Assembly: GCF_025787225.1 (NCBI RefSeq)
Contig: NZ_CP090958.1
Coordinates: 3,706,550 to 3,770,549 of the forward strand
Length of the DNA stretch: 64,000 bases
From: Saxibacter everestensis
GTDB taxonomy: Bacteria > Actinomycetota > Actinomycetes > Actinomycetales > Brevibacteriaceae
Direction: 5' to 3'
In this document: positions 38,355 to 47,268 of the stretch, piece after piece
Layout of the letters: each line of letters begins with the position of its first letter
Numbering within the stretch: the stretch's first letter is position 1
Notes under the pieces: model-generated
Database searches by the model: none
The model's input: the letters and a program-made list of their open reading frames with translations, nothing else
What the model was told of the DNA's origin: nothing
Program-made: the position numbers and the translations under genes

Positions 38355-39305
38355 ATGAGAGACATCGATCTCAACCTCCTCCCCTCGCTGCAGGTGCTCC
38401 TCGAGCTGCGAAACGTCTCGCGGGCGGCGGAACGCATGCAGATGAGCCAACCGGCGATGAGCGCCGCGCTCGCTCGGCTGCGCCGGCACTTCAACGACGA
38501 ACTCCTCGTCCGCGAGGGACGCGGCTACGCGCTCACGGCATTCGCCCGTGCCCTGGTCCCGCGCGTCGAGAGGGCCTACGCCGAGGTGCAGGACGCGATG
38601 CAGTTGCGCTCCTCGTTCTCCCCCGAAACGTCCGACCGCACGTTCACGATCGCCGCCTCGGACTACGCGACGAGCCTGCTTATCCGGTCGCTCCGGACGA
38701 CCATGGCGAAGACAGCGCCGCGCGTGTCAGTCGATTTCGTGCCCACCGCGACGATGTTCCTCCGACCGGGCCTCGAGGTGTACACCAACGTCGACATCGT
38801 CGTGGGCCCGATGGGCTTCGACCTGATAGGGGAGTCACGGCAGTTGTTCCGTGACGAGTTCGTCGCGCTCGTCGACGCGGGGAACCCGTTGCTCGCCGAG
38901 GACCGCGTCACGATCGCGGATCTTGCAGCGCGACCCCACGCCGTGGGCGATTTCGGCAGCACTGTCGTCACGCCTCCCATGCAGCTGTTCGAAGAGTGCG
39001 GCGCCGTGCCCTCTGTGGCGGCGCGGGTCACGGGGTTCCAGGGGCTGCCTGCCGTGGTCGAGGGAACGGACCTTGTCGCGATGGTCCCGCGGATGCTCGC
39101 GGCACACGCGTCCCGGAGCGGTCACCTCGCGGTCGTGGAACTTGACGCGGACCTCGAGGCGCCCCTCGTCGAGGCCCTCTACTGGCACCCCCTGCAGACG
39201 AACGACCCGGCAAACACGTGGCTGCGCGACCTGATCAAGGAGGCGGCCGCCGGTCTCGTCACCCCGGAGCACGCCGTGCACCCGGTCCGCGTGACCCGCC
39301 GCTGA
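38355..39305 (+). CDS. LysR-family regulator
   Basis: 316 residues. N-terminal HTH at about residues 4-62 (DLNLLPSLQVLLELRNVSRAAERMQMSQPAMSAALARLR, in parts: NVSRAAERMQMSQPAMSAAL), and a type-2 periplasmic-binding-like effector domain from about 90. It resembles the NodD/NahR/SyrM branch that senses aromatics or flavonoids. It lies in the same direction between FAH (1) and the extradiol dioxygenase, so it probably controls cluster A. The start ATG 38355 gives the classic MRDIDLNLL N-terminus. Confidence 0.88.
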   Translation: MRDIDLNLLPSLQVLLELRNVSRAAERMQMSQPAMSAALARLRRHFNDELLVREGRGYALTAFARALVPRVERAYAEVQDAMQLRSSFSPETSDRTFTIAASDYATSLLIRSLRTTMAKTAPRVSVDFVPTATMFLRPGLEVYTNVDIVVGPMGFDLIGESRQLFRDEFVALVDAGNPLLAEDRVTIADLAARPHAVGDFGSTVVTPPMQLFEECGAVPSVAARVTGFQGLPAVVEGTDLVAMVPRMLAAHASRSGHLAVVELDADLEAPLVEALYWHPLQTNDPANTWLRDLIKEAAAGLVTPEHAVHPVRVTRR

Positions 39306-39422
39306 CGGGCATCGATCGCGGCAATAGGTCGTATCCCGAAGCACCGATTCCCCGGAGGAAGAGGTCGCCGCAGGATGGTGGTGGATCGGAAGAGATCTGC
39401 ACATCCGAACAAGGAGGTTCCC

Positions 39423-40442
39423 ATGGAGAAACTGTTGGCCCACGTGAGTCATCTGGAGATCACCAGCCCCGACGTCGAGGCATCCGCCCGGTTCTACGTC
39501 GAGGACTTCGGCCTGCGTGAGGTGCGCCGCGAAAACGGCCGCGTGTACCTGCGGTGCTGGGGCGACTACGACAGCTACAGCCTCGTCCTCGTCCCGGGTG
39601 ACGAGCCCGGGCTGCACATGATGGCTTGGCGCACTACCTCGGCCGAAGCGCTCGAGGCGGCCGCAGGGCGGATCGAGGATTCCGGTATCACCGGCAGCTG
39701 GACCGAGGGCGGCTACGGTTACGGCCGGGCCTACGAGTTCGTCGGGCCTTACGGTCACCCCATGCGGCTGGTGTGGGAGGTGGAGAAGTACGAGGCACCG
39801 AAAGGACTCGCATCGATCTACCCCGACCGCCCGGAGAAGCGCAGCCGGCACTCGGCGGCGCCCCGCTTCCTCGACCACGTCACGGTCGCCAGCCAGGACG
39901 TGCGCGGGTTCGCGAGCTGGTACTCGGATGTCCTCGGCTTCCGCACCATGGCGTTCACCGACCTCGAGGAGGCCCCGATCACTGTGTTCTCGGTGCTCAC
40001 GACGAACGAGAAGTCACACGACCTGGGCGTCGTCCTGGACACCTCCGAGCGGGCCGGCCGCGTCAACCACATTGCGTTCTGGGTGGACGCGCACGAGGAC
40101 CTGCTGCGCACCGCCGACATCCTGATGGAGTGGGGCACGCCGATGGAGTACGGGCCGTCGATCCACGGGATCGGGGAGCAGAACTTCCTGTACTTCCGCG
40201 AGCCCTCCGCCCTGCGGGTCGAGCTCAACTCCGGCGGCTACCGCAACTACGTGCCCGACTGGACGGCGAACACGTGGACGCCGTCGCAGGGGTCGAACAA
40301 CTTCTACCGCAACGGCGCGATGCCGCACTCGATGACGGAGTCCTTTCCGCTCGCCGAGGGCTTGACCGCGACCGAGGAGGGCGCTCCGGACGAGATGAAG
40401 GAGGCGCTGCTCAACCCGTACGCCGTGCCGGGCCGCGGCTGA
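39423..40442 (+). CDS. Extradiol (VOC) dioxygenase, catechol 2,3-dioxygenase-like
   Basis: 339 residues with two VOC modules. Module 1: LAHVSHLEITSPDVEASARFY. Module 2 carries the iron ligands: His in FLDHVTV (about 158), His in VNHIAFW (about 214) and Glu in RVELNSGGY (about 266), the 2-His-1-carboxylate set of type I extradiol enzymes. It would cleave a catechol-like ring next to its diol (meta cleavage). ATG 39423 has a strong AAGGAGG 6 nt upstream. The iron ligands are intact, so activity is expected; the natural catechol is unknown. Confidence 0.88.
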   Translation: MEKLLAHVSHLEITSPDVEASARFYVEDFGLREVRRENGRVYLRCWGDYDSYSLVLVPGDEPGLHMMAWRTTSAEALEAAAGRIEDSGITGSWTEGGYGYGRAYEFVGPYGHPMRLVWEVEKYEAPKGLASIYPDRPEKRSRHSAAPRFLDHVTVASQDVRGFASWYSDVLGFRTMAFTDLEEAPITVFSVLTTNEKSHDLGVVLDTSERAGRVNHIAFWVDAHEDLLRTADILMEWGTPMEYGPSIHGIGEQNFLYFREPSALRVELNSGGYRNYVPDWTANTWTPSQGSNNFYRNGAMPHSMTESFPLAEGLTATEEGAPDEMKEALLNPYAVPGRG

Positions 40443-40485
40443 GGTTTCGCCGCCCGGAACGAGCCCGGGCCACCACTTACGGAGG

Positions 40486-40519
40486 AAGGCCCCGGGGGAG
40501 CACGCTCCCCCGGGGCCTT
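40486..40519. terminator. Perfect 15-bp bidirectional terminator hairpin
   Basis: AAGGCCCCGGGGGAG (40486-40500) pairs perfectly with CTCCCCCGGGGCCTT (40505-40519) around a 4-nt loop. It ends the plus-strand cluster A operon and the convergent minus-strand operon. Confidence 0.85.
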
Positions 40520-40539
40520 TCCCATGACGCCAGCCGCGC

Positions 40540-41844
40540 TCAGCGCTTCACCGGACGCTTCACCGCCGACTCTCCAGCTGGGATCGCTTCGCGCCGGTCA
40601 TACCGGGGCAGGACGACTAGGAGGACCGACCCGAGCACGAGGAACCCTGCCGCGACCACGAGTGACGCCGAGTACGAGCCCTGGGCGTCGAACAGGTAGC
40701 CCGCAGTCACGGGACCGATCGCGGAGACGACCATGAACGCGCTGTACACATAGCTGTACAGCGCCCCGAAGGCCCGCTGACCGAAGTACCGCGAGCTCAG
40801 GTACGACATCAGGTCGATCTCGGCGCCGAATCCCAGTCCGATCAGTACGGCGGTGACCGGGGCGAACGCGGCGCCGCCCCACAACAGCCCGAGGCACCCC
40901 GCCGCGGCCACGAAGAACAACGGCACGGCGACGAGCGTGGGGTAGAACCGGTCGAGCAGCCAGCCCACGATCGGACGCCCGATGAGGGTTCCGACGCCCA
41001 CGAGCGACGACAGCGTGGCGGCCAGGACCGGATCGACCCCAGAGTCGATGAGCATCGGCACGAAGTGCGGCACCATTGTGAGCAGCGCCCAGCCGAGGAA
41101 GAAGAATGCGGCGCACAGCAGCCAGAACTCCTTGCCCCGCAACACCTGCCCGCGGGAGGGCCCGGCGGGCTCCGGTGTGGTGGCCGGCGCGGCCGCCTGC
41201 CCGGCCGCCGTCCGGGCCTTCCCGGGGTTGGCGAGGCGCGCGAACGGCAGGACGAGGACGGGGGAGAGAGCGAGCAGCGCCATCGTGAGGTAGGCGCCGC
41301 GCCAGCCGTACGCCGCGACGACGACACCCATGAGCGGCGGCAGGAGCAGCCCGGCGGCGCCGAGACCCATCGCCATGATGCCCAGCGCCAGGCCTCGCCG
41401 GACCCGGAAGCGTTCGACGATCGCCTTCGTGTATGTCACGGCGGATGTGCCAACCCCGATGATGCCGGCGAGCGCGTAAAGCGCGAGGAACCACAGGAGT
41501 GTGGCGTCGAAGCGGCTGAGGGCGAAGAGGACGAGCGCGAAGAGGGGGAGCGAGACCCAAGCGACGCGCTTCACCCCGAACCGGTCGAGCAGCGGACCCA
41601 TGAACGGGAGCGCGGCCGCCATGCCGAGGGAACTCACGAGACTGGTGAGCGTGATCTGGCCGCGTCCCCATCCGAACTCGTCCTGCAGCGGAACGACGAG
41701 GGTGCCGAGGATGTAGCCGAGGCAACTGAAGCCGACCCCGGCGCCCAGCGTCGCGAAGAGGAGCGCGGTCCACCCCTGCGTGAACTCGCGGACGGACGGC
41801 GACGACTCGCCGGTCACGGGGGAGAGCGTGTCGTGCGTCTTCAT
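40540..41844 (-). CDS. MFS transporter (OFA/monocarboxylate-like)
   Basis: 434 residues with 12 predicted membrane segments, two halves linked by an Ala/Pro-rich loop. The N-terminal region (GYILGTLVVPLQDEFGWGRGQITLTSLVSSLG) resembles monocarboxylate/oxalate-formate-type permeases. ATG 41844 overlaps the stop of the amidohydrolase gene as ATGA, so the frame that stays open for another 255 codons upstream is a shadow of that gene. It probably imports the aromatic acid handled by this three-gene operon. Confidence 0.88.
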   Translation of the reverse strand: MKTHDTLSPVTGESSPSVREFTQGWTALLFATLGAGVGFSCLGYILGTLVVPLQDEFGWGRGQITLTSLVSSLGMAAALPFMGPLLDRFGVKRVAWVSLPLFALVLFALSRFDATLLWFLALYALAGIIGVGTSAVTYTKAIVERFRVRRGLALGIMAMGLGAAGLLLPPLMGVVVAAYGWRGAYLTMALLALSPVLVLPFARLANPGKARTAAGQAAAPATTPEPAGPSRGQVLRGKEFWLLCAAFFFLGWALLTMVPHFVPMLIDSGVDPVLAATLSSLVGVGTLIGRPIVGWLLDRFYPTLVAVPLFFVAAAGCLGLLWGGAAFAPVTAVLIGLGFGAEIDLMSYLSSRYFGQRAFGALYSYVYSAFMVVSAIGPVTAGYLFDAQGSYSASLVVAAGFLVLGSVLLVVLPRYDRREAIPAGESAVKRPVKR

Positions 41845-42902
41845 GCGCGGTTCTCCTGACGCGAGGAGCCGGAGTCGGAGCCGGCACCCGGGCAGCCGCG
41901 GGCGAGGAGCGCCGCGGCGTTGCCAGAGAGGATGCCCTCGAGCGCGTACCCCGGCAGCGCGGCGGAGCGGACGAGCGCCACCGGGTCGTCGGAGCCCATG
42001 TCGAACGGGAAGTCGCTGCCGAGCAGGACCCTGTCCTGCCCGACCGCGGCCACGAGGTTCTCCAGGGTCCGCCGATCGTGGACCACGGTGTCGTACCAGA
42101 GCCGGCCCAGGTAGGCGGACGGGCGTTCCGCGCACTCGCGGGCCTCCGGCCGCACCTCCCACGCGCGGTCGGACCGGCCGATCACGGTGGGCAGGTAGCC
42201 GCCGCCGTGCGCCGCAACGATCCTCAAGCCCGGGTGCCGGTCGAGGACGCCGGCGAAGATGAGATGGGAGAGAGCGACGGCGTTCTCCACCGGTTGTCCC
42301 GCCGTGTTCGACAGGTAGTACCGGTCGAGCCGGTCGTCGAGGCTGCAGCCGAACGGGTGGAGGAACACCAACGCCTGGAGTTCCTCGCACCGGGTCCAGA
42401 CGCCCTCGAGCCGGGCGTCGGATAGTTCCACGTCGCCGGCGAAGGAGGAGATCTCCACACCGCGCAAGCCATGTGCGAGGACTGCGTCCTCGAGGCACTC
42501 GACCATGTGCTGCGGGTGCTGCAGCGGCACGAGCCCCAGACCGGCCAGCCGGTCTGGGGCCTGACCCACGTGGGCGGCAATGAGGCGATTCGCCTCGCGC
42601 GCGGCCCACACCGCGAGGTCCTCATCCGCCCAGGGGTAGTAGTGGCTGGGGGAAGGGCTGACGACCTGCACGGCAACGCCTTGGGCGTCCATTGCGCCGA
42701 GGCGCGCGTCGGGCTCGGTGAGGAGGGCGATGCGGTCGCCGATCATCCGGCCCGAGGCGGCGAGGCTCGCGGGACCGTTGCGCCGCGCCTCGAGGTCGGC
42801 GGCCGCCGCGGCGCCCGCCGGATCGCGGAACTCGATCTCGCGTGCGAGCGAAGGCATGAGCAGGTGGGCATGGACGTCAATGGGCCCGTCGACGAGGTTC
42901 AT
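41841..42902 (-). CDS. Amidohydrolase family 2 protein (ACMSD/resorcylate decarboxylase-like)
   Basis: 353 residues. Metal-binding HxH in IDVHAHLLMP (about residues 8-17), His in VFLHPFG (about 176), His in VAAHGGGYLP (about 228) and Asp in LLGSDFPFDMGSDDP (about 293): the full site of the amidohydrolase-2 family, whose members decarboxylate aromatic or muconate acids without oxygen (ACMSD, gamma-resorcylate and 5-carboxyvanillate decarboxylases). Middle gene of a coupled three-gene operon, overlapping both neighbours by 4 nt. Substrate unknown; a hydroxybenzoate or ring-cleavage acid is likely. Confidence 0.85.
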   Translation of the reverse strand: MNLVDGPIDVHAHLLMPSLAREIEFRDPAGAAAAADLEARRNGPASLAASGRMIGDRIALLTEPDARLGAMDAQGVAVQVVSPSPSHYYPWADEDLAVWAAREANRLIAAHVGQAPDRLAGLGLVPLQHPQHMVECLEDAVLAHGLRGVEISSFAGDVELSDARLEGVWTRCEELQALVFLHPFGCSLDDRLDRYYLSNTAGQPVENAVALSHLIFAGVLDRHPGLRIVAAHGGGYLPTVIGRSDRAWEVRPEARECAERPSAYLGRLWYDTVVHDRRTLENLVAAVGQDRVLLGSDFPFDMGSDDPVALVRSAALPGYALEGILSGNAAALLARGCPGAGSDSGSSRQENRA

Positions 42903-43918
42903 GGGCGCGATCCCGTCTCGACGTCGGACGATTCTCTCGCAGGTACCATGGCGGCATTCGCCCCGCGCTCCGCGACGCAGCGCACCGTCTGCGCCCCGAG
43001 ACCCTCGATGGACCCGACCATCACGTCGCCGTCGCGCAGGTACCGCTTCCAGTGCGTGCCGTTGCCAGTGGGACTGCCCGTGAGAAGGACGTCCCCGGGG
43101 AGCAGCGGCCGGGTCTGCGAGGCGGTCGCGATCAGGGCGGGGATGTCGAACAGCAGGTCGTCCGTGCGGGCGTCCTGCATCACCTCTCCGTTAAGGGTCA
43201 GGCGGATGCCGAGGTCGCTGCCGTCCGCATAGCGCGCGGGCACGAGGTACGGGCCGGTGGGGAGGAAGCCGGGGGCGTTCTTCGCCCGGAACCAGTCGGT
43301 GCCGATCTCCTTCATGTCCTTTCTGAACACGAGATCGCGGGTCGTGATGTCGTTGACGATGGTGTACCCGGCGACGTGGTCCCAGGCGTCCTCCCGGGAG
43401 ACGCGGCACGCCTCGGCCCCGATGACGACGGCGAGTTCCAGCTCCCAGTCGTGCTCCTCGCTGTACGGCGGGAGGACGAGCGGTTCCTCGGCGCCGACGA
43501 GCGCCGTGGTGAGGCCGATGAAGAAGTATGCTTCACCGTTCGCCTTGCGGTCGTCCATCATCGCCGCGGCGGACTCGCGGGCCTGCTCCGGGGTGCGATC
43601 GGTGTCCCGGGTGAGGCCCCCGGCGACGAGGTCGATCACGTGCTGCCGGTAGTTCGCGCCGGCCTGGATCACCTGGCGGGGCGTCACGGGAGCCGCGAGG
43701 GTGACGGACTCCAGCGCGGCCCAGTCGCCGTCGGTGGCGGCCGCGAGGGCTGCCAGCCGGTCCCAGTCGGGGGCCGCGAGGAACGCATTGAGGTCGGCCG
43801 CGCCGAGTTCCTTCGCCATGAGCGGCCGGAATTGGTCGCCGGCCACGAGGCCGAGGGCGCCGTCCTCCTTCCGCCGGGCCAGGGCGAACGGGGCGGTGAG
43901 AGCGAAGGTCTCGGTCAT
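42899..43918 (-). CDS. Fumarylacetoacetate hydrolase family protein (2)
   Basis: 339 residues. FAH-type motifs: IQAGANYRQHV (about 84-94), ELELAVVIGAE (about 158-168, metal-binding Glu), GYTIVNDITTRDLVFR (about 185-200), and a C-terminal GDVLLTGSPTGNG (about 296-308). ATG 43918 starts MTETFALTAP; an upstream start 75 nt earlier adds Pro/Arg-rich non-family residues. It leads the minus-strand operon with the decarboxylase-like amidohydrolase and a permease. It is only distantly related to the FAH protein at 37298. Confidence 0.87.
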   Translation of the reverse strand: MTETFALTAPFALARRKEDGALGLVAGDQFRPLMAKELGAADLNAFLAAPDWDRLAALAAATDGDWAALESVTLAAPVTPRQVIQAGANYRQHVIDLVAGGLTRDTDRTPEQARESAAAMMDDRKANGEAYFFIGLTTALVGAEEPLVLPPYSEEHDWELELAVVIGAEACRVSREDAWDHVAGYTIVNDITTRDLVFRKDMKEIGTDWFRAKNAPGFLPTGPYLVPARYADGSDLGIRLTLNGEVMQDARTDDLLFDIPALIATASQTRPLLPGDVLLTGSPTGNGTHWKRYLRDGDVMVGSIEGLGAQTVRCVAERGANAAMVPARESSDVETGSRP

Positions 43919-44179
43919 CGGGTGCCTTTCTGACGGCGTCGTCGGATGTACAGGTGGCCGCTCGCGCGGTGGCGCACGGGTCCCCTCCACCATCCAGAGT
44001 GCGGTCCCGGGCCTCCGGGCGGAACCGGTGATCCCTGATCCCCGGTATAAACCACGGCGATACCTGGAGCAGACGTACAGGGGGAGGGCGCGGGCGGGCG
44101 CGCGGGCAGGCGCGCCCGTGTCGAGGTGATTTATCAGAAACGTTCTTAAGGTTCGACACTTTTATGCTTTACTTGTTCT
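43919..44179. other. Divergent promoter region between FAH (2) and the AAHS permease
   Basis: No gene. The last 40 nt are AT-rich; TATGCT at 44163-44168 stands 11 nt before the permease ATG and no ribosome site is visible, so that mRNA may be leaderless. Confidence 0.35.
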
Positions 44180-45517
44180 ATGACCCGCATCACAGCTCGC
44201 AGCGCGGCGAGCCCCGTCACCGTCTTCGTGATCTGCTGGCTCGGCCTGCTCGCCGACGGCTACGACCTCTACGTCTACGGAGCGACCCTGCCGGGTTTCA
44301 TCGGCCAGGCCCCGTGGAACGTCACACCCGCTACGGCCGGTGCCGTGGGCAGCTTTGCCCTGGTCGGCATGCTGCTCGGTTCGATGATCGCCGGAACCTT
44401 GACGGACCGGCTCGGCCGGCGCCGGTTGCTGATCGGATCGCTGGCCCTCTTCTCCCTGGCCATGCTTGCCTGCGCCTTTGCGCCCAACTTCAGCGTGTTC
44501 GGGGCATTGCGCTTCGTCGCCGGCATCGGCATCGGCGGCCTGTTGCCGACCGCCGTGGCGTTGACCAACGAGTTCGCCAGTGCCCGGAAGAAATCCATCG
44601 TCCTCGGGTTGGTGCTGACCGGCCCGGCGATCGGCAGTCTGCTGGCCGCCGTCGTCGCCGTGAACCTGCTCGAGGATCATGGCGTGCGCCCGGTCTACGC
44701 AATCGGCGCGGCCTCCGCGCTCCTGATTCCGTTCGCCCTGCGGCTGCTGCCGGAGTCTCCCGCCTACCTGCGGGCGGTGGGCCGGCACGATGCCGCCGCC
44801 GAGCTGTCCTCCCGATACGGGATGACGTCGCCGGACGACGTCGGCCGCCCGCCGGCGCAGGGGACGGCGCCGGCCCTGCCGCGTGGGCTGGTTGCCGGTC
44901 TGTTCCGGGACCGCAACCTTGCTCCCACGCTCGGCATGTGGCTGCTGTGCCTGCTGAGCCTGCTCACGATCTTCGGGCTGACCACCTGGCTGCCGCAGAT
45001 GATGCGCCAGGCGGGCTTCGCGCAGGGATCGGCGATCTCCTTCCTGCTCACCTACTCGATCGGCGCCATCGCCGGGACCGTGGTGGCGGCCGTCGTCGGC
45101 CAGCTCACGGCGCCGAAGGTGATGGCGATCATCGGGTTCGTTGCCGCCGCCGCGGCGCTGCTGGTCGCCTCCCAGGCCTCATCCCCGGCCGTGCTGACGA
45201 CGGCGTTCCTGATCGCCGGGTTCGGTGGCATGGGCACGCAGAACATGATCAACGACCATGTCGCTCAGTACTATCCCGCAGCACTGCGCGCGACCGGGCT
45301 CGGGTGGGCGCTGGCGGCCGGGCGGGTCGGAGCCATCATCGGCCCGAGCTACGGGGCGTGGGCGGTGACAACCGGCGGTGGCGTGGAGTTCGCGGCGCTC
45401 GCCTTCGCGGTTCCCGCCCTCCTCGGCGCCGTGATCGCGCTCGGGTTGCCGCGGCGGCAAAGGATCGTCGATCCGGCTAAACTCTCCGTGCGCGCAACGA
45501 AAGAGGTACCGCGATAA
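44180..45517 (+). CDS. MFS aromatic acid:H+ symporter (AAHS/PcaK-like)
   Basis: 445 residues, 12 membrane segments. The family signature is clear: LLADGYDLYVYGATLPGFI in helix 1 with the conserved Asp residues of DGYD, and GTLTDRLGRRRLLIGSLALFSLA after helix 2 (parts: TDRLGRRRLL). Members import benzoate, hydroxybenzoate, protocatechuate or hydroxycinnamates. The stop overlaps the next ATG by one base, so it is co-translated with the monooxygenase. Confidence 0.9.
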   Translation: MTRITARSAASPVTVFVICWLGLLADGYDLYVYGATLPGFIGQAPWNVTPATAGAVGSFALVGMLLGSMIAGTLTDRLGRRRLLIGSLALFSLAMLACAFAPNFSVFGALRFVAGIGIGGLLPTAVALTNEFASARKKSIVLGLVLTGPAIGSLLAAVVAVNLLEDHGVRPVYAIGAASALLIPFALRLLPESPAYLRAVGRHDAAAELSSRYGMTSPDDVGRPPAQGTAPALPRGLVAGLFRDRNLAPTLGMWLLCLLSLLTIFGLTTWLPQMMRQAGFAQGSAISFLLTYSIGAIAGTVVAAVVGQLTAPKVMAIIGFVAAAAALLVASQASSPAVLTTAFLIAGFGGMGTQNMINDHVAQYYPAALRATGLGWALAAGRVGAIIGPSYGAWAVTTGGGVEFAALAFAVPALLGAVIALGLPRRQRIVDPAKLSVRATKEVPR

Positions 45518-47223
45518 TGATGCTCGAGAACGCCGGGGTCGCCGACCTGCCCGACCGGGCGCCCGTCCTCATCGCGGGCGGCGGGCCGAGTGGCCTGATG
45601 CTCGCCCTGGAGTTCGATCGGTTCGGCATCGACAGCGTCGTGCTCGAGCCCCGGACAACGGTCCACGACAACCGGCCGCGGGCCAAGACCACCAACGCCC
45701 GCACCATGACCCTGCTCCGCCGCCTCGGGCTGGCCGACCGGCTGCGGGCCGCCGCTCCGTTGCCGACGTCCTACTCGGAGGACGTCGCCTTCTGTACCAG
45801 CCTGGTGGGACACGAGTTGCGCCGGTTCCGGCACGCCTTCCAGCTGCACGCCGATCGATGGGAACTCCAGCCCGAGGCCGGGCAGCAGGTCGCCCAGCCC
45901 GTGGTCGAAGAGGTGTTGCGCACCGCGGTGCGCGGGGCCCGGCGGGCTGGGTTGTTCACCGGCATCTCCCTGCGCGACCTCCGGAACGTTGACGGTGACG
46001 ATAACACCCGCGCCGTCGCCCGCGTCGAGGACGAGAGCGGCGCCGTCCGCGAGATTCCGTGCGGCTATCTGGTCGGTGCCGATGGCGGTGCCTCTGCCGT
46101 CCGCCGCTCGCTCGGCATCCGGCTGGAGGGAGGCTCCGCCGCCCGCCCCAATCTCAACGCGGTCTTCCGTTCGCCCGACCTGGCCGGCAAGGTCGCACTC
46201 GAGCCCGCGGTGCAGTACTGGGTCGTGGGGCAACAGGCCCAGGGGATGATCGGCCGGATGGACCTGGACGACACCTGGTGGACGATCCTGCAGGGCGTGG
46301 ACGTTGCGCCGGAGCGGACGCCGGAGCTGGTGCGGGCGCTGGTCGGTGCGGACATCTCGCTTGATGTCATCGAAACCGACGCCTGGACGGCGCGGATGCT
46401 GCTGGCTCCGTCCTATCAGCGGGGCGGCGTCTTCCTGGTGGGGGATGCCGCGCACCTGAACCCCCCGTGGGGCGGGCACGGCTTCAACACCTGCATCGGG
46501 GACGCGGTCAATCTCGCCTGGAAGCTCGCCGCGGTCGAGAGCGGCTGGGGCACGCGCCGGCTGCTGGACACGTACCAGGAGGAACGGCGTCCGGTCGCCG
46601 AACGCACCATCCGGGATGCCGCCACGAACGGCAAGGCGCTGGCCTACGACTTCATCGATCCGCGGCTGGACGATGACGGCCGCGAGGGTGAGGATGCCCG
46701 CGCCCGCGCTCACGTGAGCCTCGGGGTGAAGGAAAGCGAGTTCCTCTCCCTCGGCCTCGTCCTCGGCTACCACTACGCCGGCTCGTCCCTGATCACCCCC
46801 GACGGCACTCGACCGCCGGCCGAGGACCCGGTCCATTACGCCCCGTCGGCGGCGCCCGGCTGTCTGCTGCCGCACGCCTGGCTGGCCGATGGCCGCTCGC
46901 TCTACGACCTGCTCGGCGGCGGATTCACCCTATTGCTGGACGGCGGCGATTCCCGGTCGGCGGAAGGCTGGGACGAGGTCGCCGCCCGGGCCGAGGCAGC
47001 GGGAATTCCGCTCGCGGTGCGGACCGTGGGCGATTTCGACGCCGCCGACGCCGGTGAGCTCTGGGGCGCGCCCGGTGTGCTGGTGCGCCCCGACCAGCAC
47101 GTGGCCTGGCGAGGAAACGCGCCGTCGGCGGCGCTGGAGGCGCTGCGTCGCGCGGTCGGACTGCCCGGCGCCGGGCAGTCCGGTTCGGACCAGCCCGCGC
47201 CGGTAGGATCGCTGACTATCTGA
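45517..47223 (+). CDS. FAD-dependent monooxygenase (MhpA/PcpB-like)
   Basis: 568 residues, longer group A hydroxylase. FAD motif IAGGGPSGLMLALEF (about 18-32), DG motif GADGGASAVRRSLGI (about 188-202), GD motif GDAAHLNPPWGGHGFN (about 309-324) and a C-terminal thioredoxin-like domain (about 430-555), as in 3-(3-hydroxyphenyl)propionate hydroxylase and phenol hydroxylases. It should hydroxylate a phenolic substrate brought in by the AAHS permease. It could also act on resorcinol- or phloroglucinol-type rings; the sequence does not decide. Confidence 0.87.
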   Translation: MMLENAGVADLPDRAPVLIAGGGPSGLMLALEFDRFGIDSVVLEPRTTVHDNRPRAKTTNARTMTLLRRLGLADRLRAAAPLPTSYSEDVAFCTSLVGHELRRFRHAFQLHADRWELQPEAGQQVAQPVVEEVLRTAVRGARRAGLFTGISLRDLRNVDGDDNTRAVARVEDESGAVREIPCGYLVGADGGASAVRRSLGIRLEGGSAARPNLNAVFRSPDLAGKVALEPAVQYWVVGQQAQGMIGRMDLDDTWWTILQGVDVAPERTPELVRALVGADISLDVIETDAWTARMLLAPSYQRGGVFLVGDAAHLNPPWGGHGFNTCIGDAVNLAWKLAAVESGWGTRRLLDTYQEERRPVAERTIRDAATNGKALAYDFIDPRLDDDGREGEDARARAHVSLGVKESEFLSLGLVLGYHYAGSSLITPDGTRPPAEDPVHYAPSAAPGCLLPHAWLADGRSLYDLLGGGFTLLLDGGDSRSAEGWDEVAARAEAAGIPLAVRTVGDFDAADAGELWGAPGVLVRPDQHVAWRGNAPSAALEALRRAVGLPGAGQSGSDQPAPVGSLTI

Positions 47224-47268
47224 GCCCGGCCGGTCGCGTCGGTCTGCCCCCTTTGGACTGCTCGGCGC

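Noticed and set aside
41845-42609. N-terminal extension of the OFA-like permease to 689 residues
   Set aside because: The extra part is Arg/Pro-rich and lies inside the amidohydrolase gene; ATG 41844 with ATGA overlap gives a normal permease.
44163-44168. Firm promoter call for the AAHS permease
   Set aside because: TATGCT is a reasonable -10 word but no convincing -35 at normal spacing was found, so it is only mentioned as a possibility.
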